From Microbispora amethystogenes (lineage in GTDB: Bacteria; Actinomycetota; Actinomycetes; Streptosporangiales; Streptosporangiaceae), in contig NZ_BOOB01000016.1 in the NCBI RefSeq assembly GCF_016863015.1, positions 1-64,000 of the forward strand: a stretch of 64,000 bases of DNA. The letters are read 5' to 3'. The first letter of the stretch is position 1; every line of letters begins with the position of its first letter. This document shows, in pieces, positions 52,448 through 60,588 of this stretch. The position numbers and the translations under genes are program-made. The notes below the pieces were generated by a model. The model saw nothing but the letters and a program-made list of their open reading frames with translations, made no database searches and had not been told where the DNA came from.

Positions 52448-53190
52448 GCCGCCTCGCGGGCGGCGCGTACGGCCTGGGCGTGGCGTTCGAGCAGGAGCGT
52501 GACCAGTTCGGGGGCGGCGCCGAGGACGCCGGCCACGGCGTGCGCCCCGGCGTCCAGGGCGTCGCGCCGCACGGCGTCGGCGAAGTGGCCGGGGGCCAGC
52601 AGGTACGGCGCGACGACGACCCTCGGCGCGCCCGCCCGCCTGAGCCGTTCGACCTCCTCGCGGGGCCTGGGCGCGGCGGCGGAGGCGTAGGCGGCGGTGA
52701 CCGACCACCAGGGGCGCTCCCGCGCCCACGCGCGGGCGACGGCGGCGATCGTCGCGTTCGCCCGGCGGTCGCCGGACCCGGCCGAGACCAGCACCACGGC
52801 GGTGCCGGGGTCGCCGGTCTCCACCCCGGCCTCGGCGAGGCGGCGTTCGAGCGCCCGGACCAGCAGGGGGTGCGGGCCGAGTGTGGGGCCGCAGACGGCC
52901 CGCAGGCGCGGCGTGCGGGCCGACGCCTCCCGCAGGGCCGCCGGGATGTCCACCCGGCTGTGATAGGCGGCGGTGAGCAGGAGGGGGAGCACCACCGCCT
53001 CGTCCAGGCCCGACAGCGCCCGCGGCAGCGACGGCGGGGCGTGGTCGAGGTAGGCGGCGCGGACGTCAAGGCCGGGCCGGGCCCGCCGTACGCCGTCGAG
53101 CAGGGCCTCCACCGTCGCGGCGGCGCGCGGGTCGCGGGACCCGTGCGCCACCGCGATCAGCGGCGCGTTCCGGTGTGGAGCACTCGTCAC
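52444..53190 (-). CDS. Sirohydrochlorin chelatase (CbiX/SirB family)
   Basis: A 248-residue class II chelatase. It has two similar halves, each a small Rossmann-like domain: the first with LIAVAHGSRDPRAAATVEALL (metal-binding His) and LLLTAAYHSRVDIP, the second with VVLVSAGSGDRRANATI and VVVAPYLLAPGHFADAV. In this operon it should insert iron into sirohydrochlorin to make siroheme, the cofactor of the sulfite reductase encoded upstream; a cobalt role is less likely here. GTG 53190 overlaps the cysH stop (GTGA). Last gene of the sulfur operon. Confidence 0.9.
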   Translation of the reverse strand: MTSAPHRNAPLIAVAHGSRDPRAAATVEALLDGVRRARPGLDVRAAYLDHAPPSLPRALSGLDEAVVLPLLLTAAYHSRVDIPAALREASARTPRLRAVCGPTLGPHPLLVRALERRLAEAGVETGDPGTAVVLVSAGSGDRRANATIAAVARAWARERPWWSVTAAYASAAAPRPREEVERLRRAGAPRVVVAPYLLAPGHFADAVRRDALDAGAHAVAGVLGAAPELVTLLLERHAQAVRAAREAA

Positions 53191-53915
53191 AGGTGGATGC
53201 CGCACTCGATCTTGCCGAGGCCGGACCAGCGCCCGCTGCGCGGGTCCTCGCCCGGCGCCACACGGCGGGTGCAGGGGGCGCAGCCGATCGACGGATAGTC
53301 GTCGTAGTGCAACGGGTTGATCAGCACGCCGTTGTCGGCGATGTAGTTGTCGACGTCGTCCTGGGTCCACCGGGCGATGGGGTTGACCTTGACCATCTGC
53401 CGCTTGGCGTCCCACTCCACGACCTTGGTGTTCGCCCGGGTGGGCGACTCGTCGCGGCGGATGCCCGACACCCAGGCGAGGTACGGCTCCAGCGCCCGGT
53501 TCAGCGGCTCCACCTTGCGCAGGTAGCAGCACAGGTCGGGGTTGCGCCCGTAAAGGCGCGGGCCGAGGTCGCGGTCCTGCTCCTCGACCGTCCTGGACGG
53601 CTTCACGTTGATCACGTTGACCTTGTAGACGGTCTCGACCGCGTCGCGGGTGCCGATGGTCTCGGCGAAGTGGTAGCCGGTGTCGATGAACAACACGTCG
53701 ACGCCCGGCTTCACCCTGCTGACCAGGTCGATCAGCAGGGCGTCGCTCATCGACGAGGTGAGACAGAGGCGGTCGCCGAACGTGGCCGCGGCCCACCGGA
53801 TGATCTCCCGGGCGGGGGCGTCCTCAAGGAAGCGCGCCGCGGACTCCACGATCCCCTGGAGGTCCAGCGTCGCCCGCTGCCGCTCCAGGCCCGCCTCTAT
53901 CTCTGCCACCGACAT
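53187..53915 (-). CDS. cysH: Phosphoadenylyl/adenylyl-sulfate reductase
   Basis: A 242-residue sulfonucleotide reductase. It has the PP-loop-like SSMSDALLIDLVSRV, FIDTGYHFAETIGTRD, and the sulfur centre: a Cys pair in LCCYLRKVEPL (about 131-132), CAPC near 212, and the catalytic Cys in the C-terminal ECGIHL. The four extra Cys mark the iron-sulfur type, which generally uses adenylyl-sulfate (APS) rather than PAPS. It supplies sulfite for the reductase encoded by the first gene. GAGGAG lies upstream of ATG 53915. cysD/cysN genes for activating sulfate are not in the window. Confidence 0.94.
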   Translation of the reverse strand: MSVAEIEAGLERQRATLDLQGIVESAARFLEDAPAREIIRWAAATFGDRLCLTSSMSDALLIDLVSRVKPGVDVLFIDTGYHFAETIGTRDAVETVYKVNVINVKPSRTVEEQDRDLGPRLYGRNPDLCCYLRKVEPLNRALEPYLAWVSGIRRDESPTRANTKVVEWDAKRQMVKVNPIARWTQDDVDNYIADNGVLINPLHYDDYPSIGCAPCTRRVAPGEDPRSGRWSGLGKIECGIHL

Positions 53916-53977
53916 CGTTACTCCTCACACGTCGTTCACTGGTTCATCGGATGATCGGACGACAAGCCTTCGAACAA

Positions 53978-54130
53978 TCACGAACGCACGCCGACGCCGA
54001 GGAATTTCACCCGGAAGGCACGGGCGCAGGCCCTGCAGTACCATCCGTGGCTCTCCTCCTCGGTCACGTAGGGCTCCAAGTCCTCGTCGCCGCAGTACGG
54101 GCAGTAGAACGGCGCCGCCCGCTCGCTCAC
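53978..54130 (-). CDS. Small zinc-ribbon protein in the sulfite reductase operon
   Basis: A 50-residue protein with two Cys pairs (YCPYCGDEDLEP and WYCRACARAFRV), a classic zinc-ribbon knuckle pair. The GTG start at 54130 overlaps the sir stop (GTGA), so translation is coupled. Proteins like this commonly lie between sir and cysH in actinobacteria; their function has not been assigned as far as I know. It may help in iron-sulfur or siroheme loading, or in regulation. Confidence 0.85.
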   Translation of the reverse strand: MSERAAPFYCPYCGDEDLEPYVTEEESHGWYCRACARAFRVKFLGVGVRS

Positions 54131-55809
54131 TTGAGATCGCTTTCGTCGGCGCGCTGGACCCACTCGGCGAAGGTCTCGCCCTCGTTCCGCTGCTTCTCGA
54201 AGTTGCGGGCGACCCGCTCGACGTAGTCGGGCAGTTCCTCCGCCGTGGCCTTGAGCCCGCGCACCTTGCGGCCGAAGGTCGGGTTGAGCCCGATCGAGCC
54301 GCCCAGGTGCACCTGGAAGCCCTCGACCTGCTCACCCTTGTCGTTGGCCACGAGCTGGCCCTTGAGGCCGATGTCGGCGACCTGGATGCGGGCGCAGGAG
54401 TTCGGGCAGCCGTTGACGTTGATCGTCAGCGGCTCGGCGAAGTCCGGCAGGCGCCGCTCCAGCTCGTCGATCAGGGCCGACGCGGTGGCCTTGGTCTCGA
54501 CGATCGCGATCTTGCAGTACTCGATGCCGGTGCAGGCCATCGTCTGGCGGCGGAACGTGGACGGGTTGACCTGGAGGTCGGCGGCCTCCAGCTCGCTGAC
54601 GATCGACTCCACCTGGTCGGGGGCGACGTCGAGGATGACCATCTTCTGCTCGACCGTCGTGCGGATCCGGGCGGAACCGTGCCGCTCGGCGATGTCGGCG
54701 ATGCGGTGCAGCGTGTCGCCGTCCAGCCGGCCCACGCGCGGGGCGAAGCCGACGTAGAAGTTGCCGTCCCGCTGCGGGTGGACCCCGACGTGGTCGCGCC
54801 GGCCGCTCTGCGGCGCCTCCGGAGCCGGGCCGTCGGGCAGGGCGTACTGCAGGTACTCGGTCTCCAGGACCTGGCGGAACTTCTCCGCGCCCCAGTCGTT
54901 GACGAGGAACTTGATCCGCGCCCGGTGGCGCAGGCGGCGGTAGCCGTAGTCGCGGAAGATGCCGGTGACCCCGGCCCACACCTCGTGGACCTGGTCGGGC
55001 CGGACGAACGCGCCGATCCGCTGGGCGAACATCGGGTTGGTCGACAGGCCGCCGCCCACCCAGACGTCGAAGCCGGGCTCGCCCTGCTCGTTCACCACGC
55101 CGACGAACGCGACGTCGTTGATCTCGTGGACGGTGCAGTGGGCGGTGCAGCCGCTGATCGCCGTCTTGAACTTGCGCGGCAGGTTGGAGAACGCCTTGTC
55201 CCCGACGTACCGGTCGTAGATCTCGTGGATCTGCGGCGTGCCGTCGATCACCTCGCCGGCGTCGATCCCGGCCAGGGGGCAGCCGAGGATGACGCGAGGG
55301 GTGTCGCCGCACGCCTCGGTGGTGGACAGGCCGACCGCCTCCAGCCGCCGCCAGATGTCCGGGACCGACTCGATCTCGATCCAGTGGAGCTGGATGTTCT
55401 GCCGGTCGGTGACGTCGGCGGTGCCCCGGCCGTAGTCGTTGGAGATGTCGGCGATGGTGCGCAGCTGCTCCAGGCTGAGCTGCCCGCCGTCGATGCGGAC
55501 CCGCAGCATGAAGTAGCGGTCGTCCAGCTCCTCGTCCGGCAGGATCGCGGTCTTGCCGCCGTCGATGCCGGGCTTGCGCTGGGTGTACAGACCGAACCAG
55601 CGGAAGCGGCCACGCAGGTCGGCGGGGTCGATCGAGTCGAACCCGCCCTTCGAGTAGATGTCGATGATCCGCTGACGGACGTTGAGCCCGTCGTCGTTCT
55701 TCTTGTTCTCCTCGTTCTTGTTCAGTGGCTCACGGTAACCGAGAGCCCACTGACCTTCGCCGCGCGGGCGTCTGTGGTGGCGGTTCGCCGGGCGGGCCGG
55801 GGTGCTCAT
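54127..55809 (-). CDS. sir: Ferredoxin-dependent sulfite reductase (assimilatory)
   Basis: A 560-residue siroheme/4Fe-4S enzyme that reduces sulfite to sulfide with electrons from ferredoxin. Both halves of the nitrite/sulfite reductase fold are visible: FMLRVRIDGGQLSLEQLRTIADISNDYGRGTADVTDRQNIQLH in the first, and PLAGIDAGEVIDGTP, KFKTAISGCTAHC. The cluster ligands are CTGIEYC (about 423-429) and NGCPNSC (about 467). ATG 55809 follows AAGGA at about 10 bases; a longer frame to 55917 includes the attenuator leader and is unlikely. First gene of sir-zinc ribbon-cysH-cbiX, behind a cysteine-type attenuator. Confidence 0.95.
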   Translation of the reverse strand: MSTPARPANRHHRRPRGEGQWALGYREPLNKNEENKKNDDGLNVRQRIIDIYSKGGFDSIDPADLRGRFRWFGLYTQRKPGIDGGKTAILPDEELDDRYFMLRVRIDGGQLSLEQLRTIADISNDYGRGTADVTDRQNIQLHWIEIESVPDIWRRLEAVGLSTTEACGDTPRVILGCPLAGIDAGEVIDGTPQIHEIYDRYVGDKAFSNLPRKFKTAISGCTAHCTVHEINDVAFVGVVNEQGEPGFDVWVGGGLSTNPMFAQRIGAFVRPDQVHEVWAGVTGIFRDYGYRRLRHRARIKFLVNDWGAEKFRQVLETEYLQYALPDGPAPEAPQSGRRDHVGVHPQRDGNFYVGFAPRVGRLDGDTLHRIADIAERHGSARIRTTVEQKMVILDVAPDQVESIVSELEAADLQVNPSTFRRQTMACTGIEYCKIAIVETKATASALIDELERRLPDFAEPLTINVNGCPNSCARIQVADIGLKGQLVANDKGEQVEGFQVHLGGSIGLNPTFGRKVRGLKATAEELPDYVERVARNFEKQRNEGETFAEWVQRADESDLK

Positions 55810-55918
55810 GGGCACACGTCCTTCTCCGAGGCTCGGGTCGAGATCGGTCTTCGGCGGACACCGGCGCAGGCGGCCTCTCACCTCGCCGGCGGCGTGCGCG
55901 GCAGAGTGTGAGGGCATG

Positions 55919-55973
55919 AAAAAGACGCCTGGCCGAGCGCCCGGATAACGGAGGGCGACGGTCAGCCGGCGTC
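55919..55973 (-). terminator. Rho-independent terminator forming the sir attenuator
   Basis: On the minus strand GACGCCGGC (plus 55965-55973) pairs with GCC-A-GGCGTC (plus 55924-55933), 9 base pairs with one bulged A, followed at once by TTTTT (plus 55919-55923). U-tracts are rare in this genome. The 5' arm lies within the last codons of the leader peptide, right after its single Cys codon, so a stalled ribosome would prevent the hairpin. Confidence 0.8.
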
Positions 55974-56045
55974 GATACAGATCGCGCTACGGACGCGCAG
56001 GAGATCGACGTGGCGTCGCACGACGAGCAACGGGTCCGCTGGCAT
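55962..56045 (-). CDS. 27-residue leader peptide of the sulfur operon
   Basis: ATG 56045 to TGA 55962-55964 encodes 27 residues containing RRHVDLLRVRS and ending AICIDAG. Similar short leader peptides precede sulfur genes in other actinobacteria. The only Cys codon (TGT) is the fifth before the stop, directly followed by the GAC-GCC-GGC that forms the 5' arm of the terminator. A -10 element TATCGT sits 7 bases before the ATG, so the mRNA is probably leaderless and starts at the ATG. The expected role is cysteine-dependent attenuation of the sir operon. Confidence 0.82.
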   Translation of the reverse strand: MPADPLLVVRRHVDLLRVRSAICIDAG

Positions 56046-56052
56046 GTCCCAA

Positions 56053-56081
56053 ACGATACCCCCGAGATCCTGGATGTCCAA
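56053..56081 (-). promoter_or_regulatory. Promoter of the sir attenuator leader
   Basis: On the minus strand TTGGAC (plus 56076-56081), a 17-base spacer, then TATCGT (plus 56053-56058). The distance from the -10 to the ATG at 56045 is 7 bases, which places the transcription start at or next to the A of the ATG. Confidence 0.75.
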
Positions 56082-56129
56082 GTTCGTGTCCAGGATGCGG
56101 GATTGTAACGGCATAATGACGGGAGGTTG

Positions 56130-56264
56130 TCAGCCCTTGCGGACCCAGTTCTCCGGCGGCTCCGCCTCGCGGTCCTGCTCGGCCGGCTCCTTGTGCTGGC
56201 AGTCGCACCAGGACCCGCCACGGCACTCCTCGTGCCTGTGCTCCCCGCACGCCCGGCAGATCAT
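56130..56264 (-). CDS. Small Cys-rich conserved protein
   Basis: A 44-residue protein, MICRACG then HEECRGGSWCDCQHKEP and an acidic-basic tail ending WVRKG. The five Cys and several His suggest one metal site. Very similar short proteins with a C.GG.WCDCQH core occur widely in actinobacteria without assigned function. Length and the starting MIC fit those. It lies ~50 bases upstream of the sir leader promoter and on the same strand, and is probably transcribed separately. The ribosome site is weak (GAAGAC). Confidence 0.7.
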   Translation of the reverse strand: MICRACGEHRHEECRGGSWCDCQHKEPAEQDREAEPPENWVRKG

Positions 56265-56603
56265 GTCTTCAGTGTTCCCCTCCCATGACAGCCGCATGAC
56301 ACCCGCACAGATCCAAGTGAGAGGCACGCGAGCGAGCCTGAGGGGCGCGCCGCCGGTCTGGACTGAGGAGCGCGCGGGAGCGAAGCGACCAGAGCGCGAC
56401 GAGGGCTGTGTTCCTGGCGCGCCTCCGGCACGACCAGGCGGATGTGAGCGCCCGGCGGTGAGCGGGAGACCCGGGTGAGAGGCGCGATTATCGCGAGAGG
56501 GGGGCGGGGACCCCTATTCTGGGCGGCGACGATCCGCTCGCAGGTCACGTGATAAGAGCCGCGCCGGCGGGTAGAGCCCAGTTCTCATGACCGGTTGGGT
56601 GCC
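56265..56603. other. Divergent intergenic region, no gene seen
   Basis: About 340 bases between the small Cys-rich gene (minus) and the YihY gene (plus). It holds two CATGACA words 10 bases apart near 56284-56300, a GCGATTATCGC near-palindrome near 56485, and mixed GC-rich sequence such as GGAGCGAAGCGACC. No credible coding frame, RNA motif or clear promoter was found. Confidence 0.4.
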
Positions 56604-57572
56604 ATGACCTCCACGGACGCGCGGACGCGCAGGCCGCGGCGCATCACGCGCAAAGGCATGGCGCTCGCCCGCGCGCGCCTGAGCTGGGTGCGCGAGACGA
56701 ACATCTGGGAGCTGGTCAAGGCGACCACGATGGCGGGCGTCAACTACCGGGTGACCGGCCTGGCGGGGGAGGCGGCGTTCTTCGCCCTGCTGTCGCTGCC
56801 GCCGTTCGTGCTGGGGCTGCTCGGGGTCATGGGCCACCTGAGCGGGCTGCTGGGCGCGGCCGCCGTCGCCGAGATCAGGCGCTGGGTCGTGGACCAGTCC
56901 GAGCTGCTGTTCACGCACAACACGGTGGAGCGGGTCGTGCAGCCGCTGCTGTCCGACGTGCTGAGCGGCGGCCAGGTCTCGCTGATCTCCGTCGGGTTCC
57001 TGCTGTCGCTGTGGTCGGGCTCGCGGGCCCTGTTCGTGTACGTCGACCTCATATCCATCGCGTACGGACTGGGGGAGACCCGGGGGATCATCCGCACCCG
57101 CGTCCTGTCGTTCGGCCTCTATGTCGCCGCGCTGCTGATGGGCCTGGTCGTCATGCCGATCCTGGTGATCGGGCCCACGCTGATGTCCAACGCCCTGCCC
57201 AGGTACGCCTCGCTGGTGACGGTTCTCTACTGGCCCGTGCTCGTCGTCGGCTCGGTGCTGATGCTCACGCTGCTCTACCACGTGAGCGTGCCGCACCGCA
57301 CGCGCTGGTGGCGCGAGACGCCGGGGGCCGTGCTCGCGCTGGTGATCTGGATCGTGTGCGCGGCGTTCCTGCGCGAGGTGCTGGCCGCCTGGTTCACCCC
57401 GCTGTCGATCTACGGCTCGCTCGCGGCGCCGATCGCCGTGCTGCTGTGGCTCTACATCACCGCGCTCGCCGTGCTCATCGGGGCGACCCTGAACGCGGAG
57501 ATCGACCGGCTGTGGCCGCTGGGCGGCGCCTCCCGGCAGGAGCACCATCACCGCAAGTCCGGCAAGGCATGA
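56604..57572 (+). CDS. YihY/BrkB family membrane protein
   Basis: A 322-residue integral membrane protein with a basic N-terminus and about six helices, matching the YihY/virulence factor BrkB family: NYRVTGLAGEAAFFALLSLPPFVLGLLGVMG, LISVGFLLSLWSGSRALFVYVDLISIAYGL, ETRGIIRTRVLSFGLYV, and LSIYGSLAAPIAVLLWLYITALAVLIGATLNAEIDR at the end. The family is not ribonuclease BN, as older annotations claimed, and its function is unclear. A His-rich tail (EHHHRKSGKA) ends the protein. ATG 56604 is used; an in-frame TTG 56595 is less likely. Confidence 0.9.
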   Translation: MTSTDARTRRPRRITRKGMALARARLSWVRETNIWELVKATTMAGVNYRVTGLAGEAAFFALLSLPPFVLGLLGVMGHLSGLLGAAAVAEIRRWVVDQSELLFTHNTVERVVQPLLSDVLSGGQVSLISVGFLLSLWSGSRALFVYVDLISIAYGLGETRGIIRTRVLSFGLYVAALLMGLVVMPILVIGPTLMSNALPRYASLVTVLYWPVLVVGSVLMLTLLYHVSVPHRTRWWRETPGAVLALVIWIVCAAFLREVLAAWFTPLSIYGSLAAPIAVLLWLYITALAVLIGATLNAEIDRLWPLGGASRQEHHHRKSGKA

Positions 57573-57606
57573 TCTGTCCGTCCAATCGGTGCCAGTATGG
57601 CCACCG

Positions 57607-59052
57607 ATGGACGCGCAGCCTTCCCCCGACCTCACCACCCCCCACGGGCGCACGATCGGCCCCTACGTCCCCGTACGCCGCCTGGGAGAGGGCGGCATGG
57701 GCATCGTGTACCTCGCCCGGGACCCGGACGGCCGCGAGGTGGCGCTCAAGGTGATGCGGCCGGAGCTCGCCTCCCTGGAGGAGTTCCGGGCGCGGTTCCG
57801 CAAGGAGGCCGAGGCCGCCAAGCGGGTGGCCAGGTTCTGCACCGCGCCGCTCCTGGACGCCGGGCTCGACGGCGACCGGCACTATCTGGTCACCGAGTAC
57901 GTCGACGGGCCGGACCTGTCGGCGGTGGTCGACGCCCGGGGGCCGCTCACCGGGTCGAACCTGGACGCCCTCGCCGTCGGCGTCGCCACCGCCCTGGCGG
58001 CCATCCACGAGGCCGAGGTGGTGCACCGCGACCTCAAGCCGTCGAACATCCTGCTGTCGCCGCTCGGCCCGCGCGTGATCGACTTCGGCGTCGCCCAGCT
58101 CGCCGACACGCTCGCCGAGCGGACCGGGACCGTGATCGGCACCCCCGCGTACATGTCCCCGGAGCAGGCGCGCGGGGACCAGGTGACCTCCGCGGCCGAC
58201 GTCTTCGCCTGGGGCTGCGTGGTCGCCTACGCCGCCACCGGCAGGCCGCCGTTCGGCGGCGGCGCGGCGCCCGAGGTGCTCTACCGGGTCGCGCACCACG
58301 TGCCGAACCTCGCGGGCCTCGACGAGCGCCTGCGGCCCCTGGTCGAGCGGGCCCTGGACAAGGACCCGGCGCGGCGGCCGACGGCGCAGCGGCTCCTGGA
58401 GCGGCTGCTGGGCCGGGAGGAGGTGGCGGTCGAGGCGGCGACCCGGATCGTGAGCGACATCTGGGCGACCTCCGAGGCCCCCGCCCGGACGACCCGCCGC
58501 TCGGCCCGCCGTCCGGATCGCCGTCCGGATCGCCTCGCCGGCGCGGCGGACCCGTCCGGCACCCGGCGCTGGGCACCGGTCGCGGCGGCCGGCGGGGCGC
58601 TCGCCGTCATCGCGGCGGTCCTGCTCGTGGTGCTGCGGCCCTTCGGCGGCGGGGGGACGGAGCCCAAGGGCCCGCTCGGGGTCCGGGACGCCAAGATCAG
58701 CGGGTCCTCGCTGCGCGCGACCGTCGACGCCGTACGGCGGCGCGGGACGTCGGTGAGCGTGCAGCTGACGGTCACCCTGACCGGCAAGGGAAGCCGGTGG
58801 TGGCCGAGGGACCTGTTCGGCGACCAGATGTCGGGCGCCGCCCTCGTCGATCCACCCGGCGGCGCCAAGTTCACGCCCGCGCAGAAGGACGGTGGCTGCC
58901 TGTGCAGCACCGTTCCGGCGCAGTGGCTCGGCGAGGGGGACGTGCTTCCTCTCTACGCGACATACACGGGCCTGCCGGAGGGTCTGGAGCAGATCGGCGT
59001 CGACGTCCCGGGGTTCGGCCTGTTTTCCGACGTGCCGATCGCGACGGAGTGA
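57607..59052 (+). CDS. Membrane Ser/Thr protein kinase (Hanks type)
   Basis: A 481-residue PknB-like kinase. The kinase domain spans ~20-280: glycine loop LGEGGMGIVYLA, catalytic Lys in VALKVM, HRDLKPSN (about 139), DFGVAQLA, GTPAYMSPEQ and DVFAWGCVVAYAATGRPPF. A basic, Pro/Ala-rich juxtamembrane stretch leads to one membrane helix near 323-346 and a ~130-residue outside domain with two Cys in GGCLCS. This outer domain lacks PASTA repeats and resembles an immunoglobulin-like DUF4352 fold (VSVQLTVTLTGKG). It is presumably a sensor of an extracellular cue. ATG 57607. Confidence 0.92.
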   Translation: MDAQPSPDLTTPHGRTIGPYVPVRRLGEGGMGIVYLARDPDGREVALKVMRPELASLEEFRARFRKEAEAAKRVARFCTAPLLDAGLDGDRHYLVTEYVDGPDLSAVVDARGPLTGSNLDALAVGVATALAAIHEAEVVHRDLKPSNILLSPLGPRVIDFGVAQLADTLAERTGTVIGTPAYMSPEQARGDQVTSAADVFAWGCVVAYAATGRPPFGGGAAPEVLYRVAHHVPNLAGLDERLRPLVERALDKDPARRPTAQRLLERLLGREEVAVEAATRIVSDIWATSEAPARTTRRSARRPDRRPDRLAGAADPSGTRRWAPVAAAGGALAVIAAVLLVVLRPFGGGGTEPKGPLGVRDAKISGSSLRATVDAVRRRGTSVSVQLTVTLTGKGSRWWPRDLFGDQMSGAALVDPPGGAKFTPAQKDGGCLCSTVPAQWLGEGDVLPLYATYTGLPEGLEQIGVDVPGFGLFSDVPIATE

Positions 59053-59079
59053 GGCACCGCCGCATCCCGATAAAGTGGG

Positions 59080-59178
59080 GAGGGTCGCGACTGGCGCTGA
59101 CGTGCCCGGCAGGGAGCGTCGCTAGGTGGGGCACCACCGGGGAGCGAATCAGCGGAGGCCGTGCGCCTGGGTCGCCGC
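59080..59178 (+). ncRNA. ZTP riboswitch (pfl motif) upstream of glyA
   Basis: The leader has the conserved pfl/ZTP blocks in order: GGGTCGCGACTGGC at 59082-59095, then GGTGGGGCACCACC and GGGGAGCG in the pseudoknot region, and GCGCCTGGGTC at 59163-59173. The aptamer senses ZTP/ZMP, which build up when 10-formyl-tetrahydrofolate is scarce, and normally turns on folate and one-carbon genes. A -10-like TAAAGT lies at 59071-59076. The riboswitch ends ~30 bases before the glyA start. Confidence 0.93.
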
Positions 59179-59206
59179 CGCTGTCGACGTGGAGAAGGAA
59201 GGCGCC

Positions 59207-60466
59207 ATGGCTGAGCACTCGCTGAACGTCGTCGATCCCGAGATCGCCGAACTGATCAGGGCGGAGGAGCGGCGGCAGGCCGACACCGTCAAGCTGATCG
59301 CGTCCGAGAACTACGTGTCCAGGGCCGTCCTGGAGGCGACCGGGACCGTTCTCACCAACAAGTACTCCGAGGGCTACCCGGGCAAGCGCTACTACGAGGG
59401 CCAGCAGGTCATCGACAAGATCGAGACGCTGGCCGTGGAGCGGGCGAAGTCGGTCTTCGGCGTGAACCACGCCAACGTCCAGCCGTACTCGGGCTCGCCC
59501 GCGAACCTCGCCGTCTACCTCGCGTTCCTGAACCCGGGCGACACCGTGCTCGGCATGGGCCTGCCGTTCGGCGGCCACCTCACCCACGGCTGGTCGGTGT
59601 CGGCCACCGGCAAGTGGTTCAACTCCGTGAAGTACGGCGTGCGCCGCGACACGGGCCGGATCGACATGGACGAGGTGCGCGCCCTGGCGCTGGAGCACCG
59701 GCCCAAGCTGATCTTCTGCGGCGGCACCGCGATCCCGCGCACGATCGACTTCCCGGCCTTCGCCGAGATCGCCAGGGAGGTCGGCGCCGTGCTGGCGGCC
59801 GACATCGCCCACATCGCGGGCCTCGTCGCGGGTGGCGCCCACCCCTCCCCGGTCGGGCACGCGGACGTGATCTCCACGACGACCCACAAGACCCTGCGCG
59901 GCCCGCGCGGCGCGATGCTCATGGCGAACTCCGACGAGGTCGCCACCGCGCTCAACAAGGCCGTCTTCCCCGGCCTCCAGGGCGGCCCGCACAACCACAC
60001 CACCGCCGCCATCGCCGTCGCCCTGCACGAGGCCGCCCGGCCGGAGTTCAAGGCGTACGCCGCGCAGATCGTGAAGAACGCCCAGGCGCTCGCAGACGAA
60101 CTCCTCAACCGCGGCTTCGACCTCGTCTCCGGCGGCACCGACAACCACCTGATCCTGATGGACCTCACGTCCAAGGGCGTCGGGGGCAAGCCGGCGGCGC
60201 AGGCGCTCGACCGGGCGGGCCTGGAGACCAACTACAACACCGTGCCGTTCGACCCGCGCAAGCCGTTCGACCCGTCGGGCATCCGGATCGGCACCCCGTC
60301 GGTCACGTCGCGCGGGATGGGCGAGGCCGAGATGCGGCAGATCGCCGCGTGGATGGACGAGGTCGTCACCGCCGTGGCCAAGGGCGACGCGGAGGACGTC
60401 ATCGCGCGGGTGCACGGCGAGGTCACCGAGCTGACGGGCCGGTTCCCGGCTCCCGGCCTTTCCTGA
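59207..60466 (+). CDS. glyA: Serine hydroxymethyltransferase (divergent form)
   Basis: A 419-residue PLP enzyme converting serine and tetrahydrofolate to glycine and methylene-tetrahydrofolate. The Schiff-base Lys is in STTTHKTLRGPRG (about 228). KLIASENYVSRAVLEATGTVLTNKYSEGYPGKRYYEG and GLQGGPHNHTTAAIAVAL are canonical. Some usually invariant places differ: PYSGSPANLAVYLAFL instead of HSGAQAN, CGGTAIPR instead of the SAYPR motif, DIAHIAGLVAGG instead of DMAHFAGLVAAG. So it may be a second, specialised SHMT, though controlled by one-carbon status through the ZTP riboswitch. GGAGAAGGAAGG precedes ATG 59207. Confidence 0.92.
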   Translation: MAEHSLNVVDPEIAELIRAEERRQADTVKLIASENYVSRAVLEATGTVLTNKYSEGYPGKRYYEGQQVIDKIETLAVERAKSVFGVNHANVQPYSGSPANLAVYLAFLNPGDTVLGMGLPFGGHLTHGWSVSATGKWFNSVKYGVRRDTGRIDMDEVRALALEHRPKLIFCGGTAIPRTIDFPAFAEIAREVGAVLAADIAHIAGLVAGGAHPSPVGHADVISTTTHKTLRGPRGAMLMANSDEVATALNKAVFPGLQGGPHNHTTAAIAVALHEAARPEFKAYAAQIVKNAQALADELLNRGFDLVSGGTDNHLILMDLTSKGVGGKPAAQALDRAGLETNYNTVPFDPRKPFDPSGIRIGTPSVTSRGMGEAEMRQIAAWMDEVVTAVAKGDAEDVIARVHGEVTELTGRFPAPGLS

Positions 60467-60588
60467 CTCCTGGGAAAAACGGGTTGCGGGAGACGGTGGC
60501 GGTGCTGCTAACGTTCCCGCATCCGACGCCGCTCGTGCGTCATGAGGGTGGCCGTCTCCGGCGGCCGCACACCTGGGAGGTGAGGACC

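Noticed and set aside
54127-55917. Longer start for sulfite reductase at 55917
   Set aside because: It would place the attenuator's downstream leader inside the protein and has no ribosome site or family similarity; ATG 55809 fits better.
55810-56045. SAM or cobalamin riboswitch upstream of sir
   Set aside because: None of the conserved aptamer blocks is present. A leader ORF with Cys codon and terminator explains the region better.
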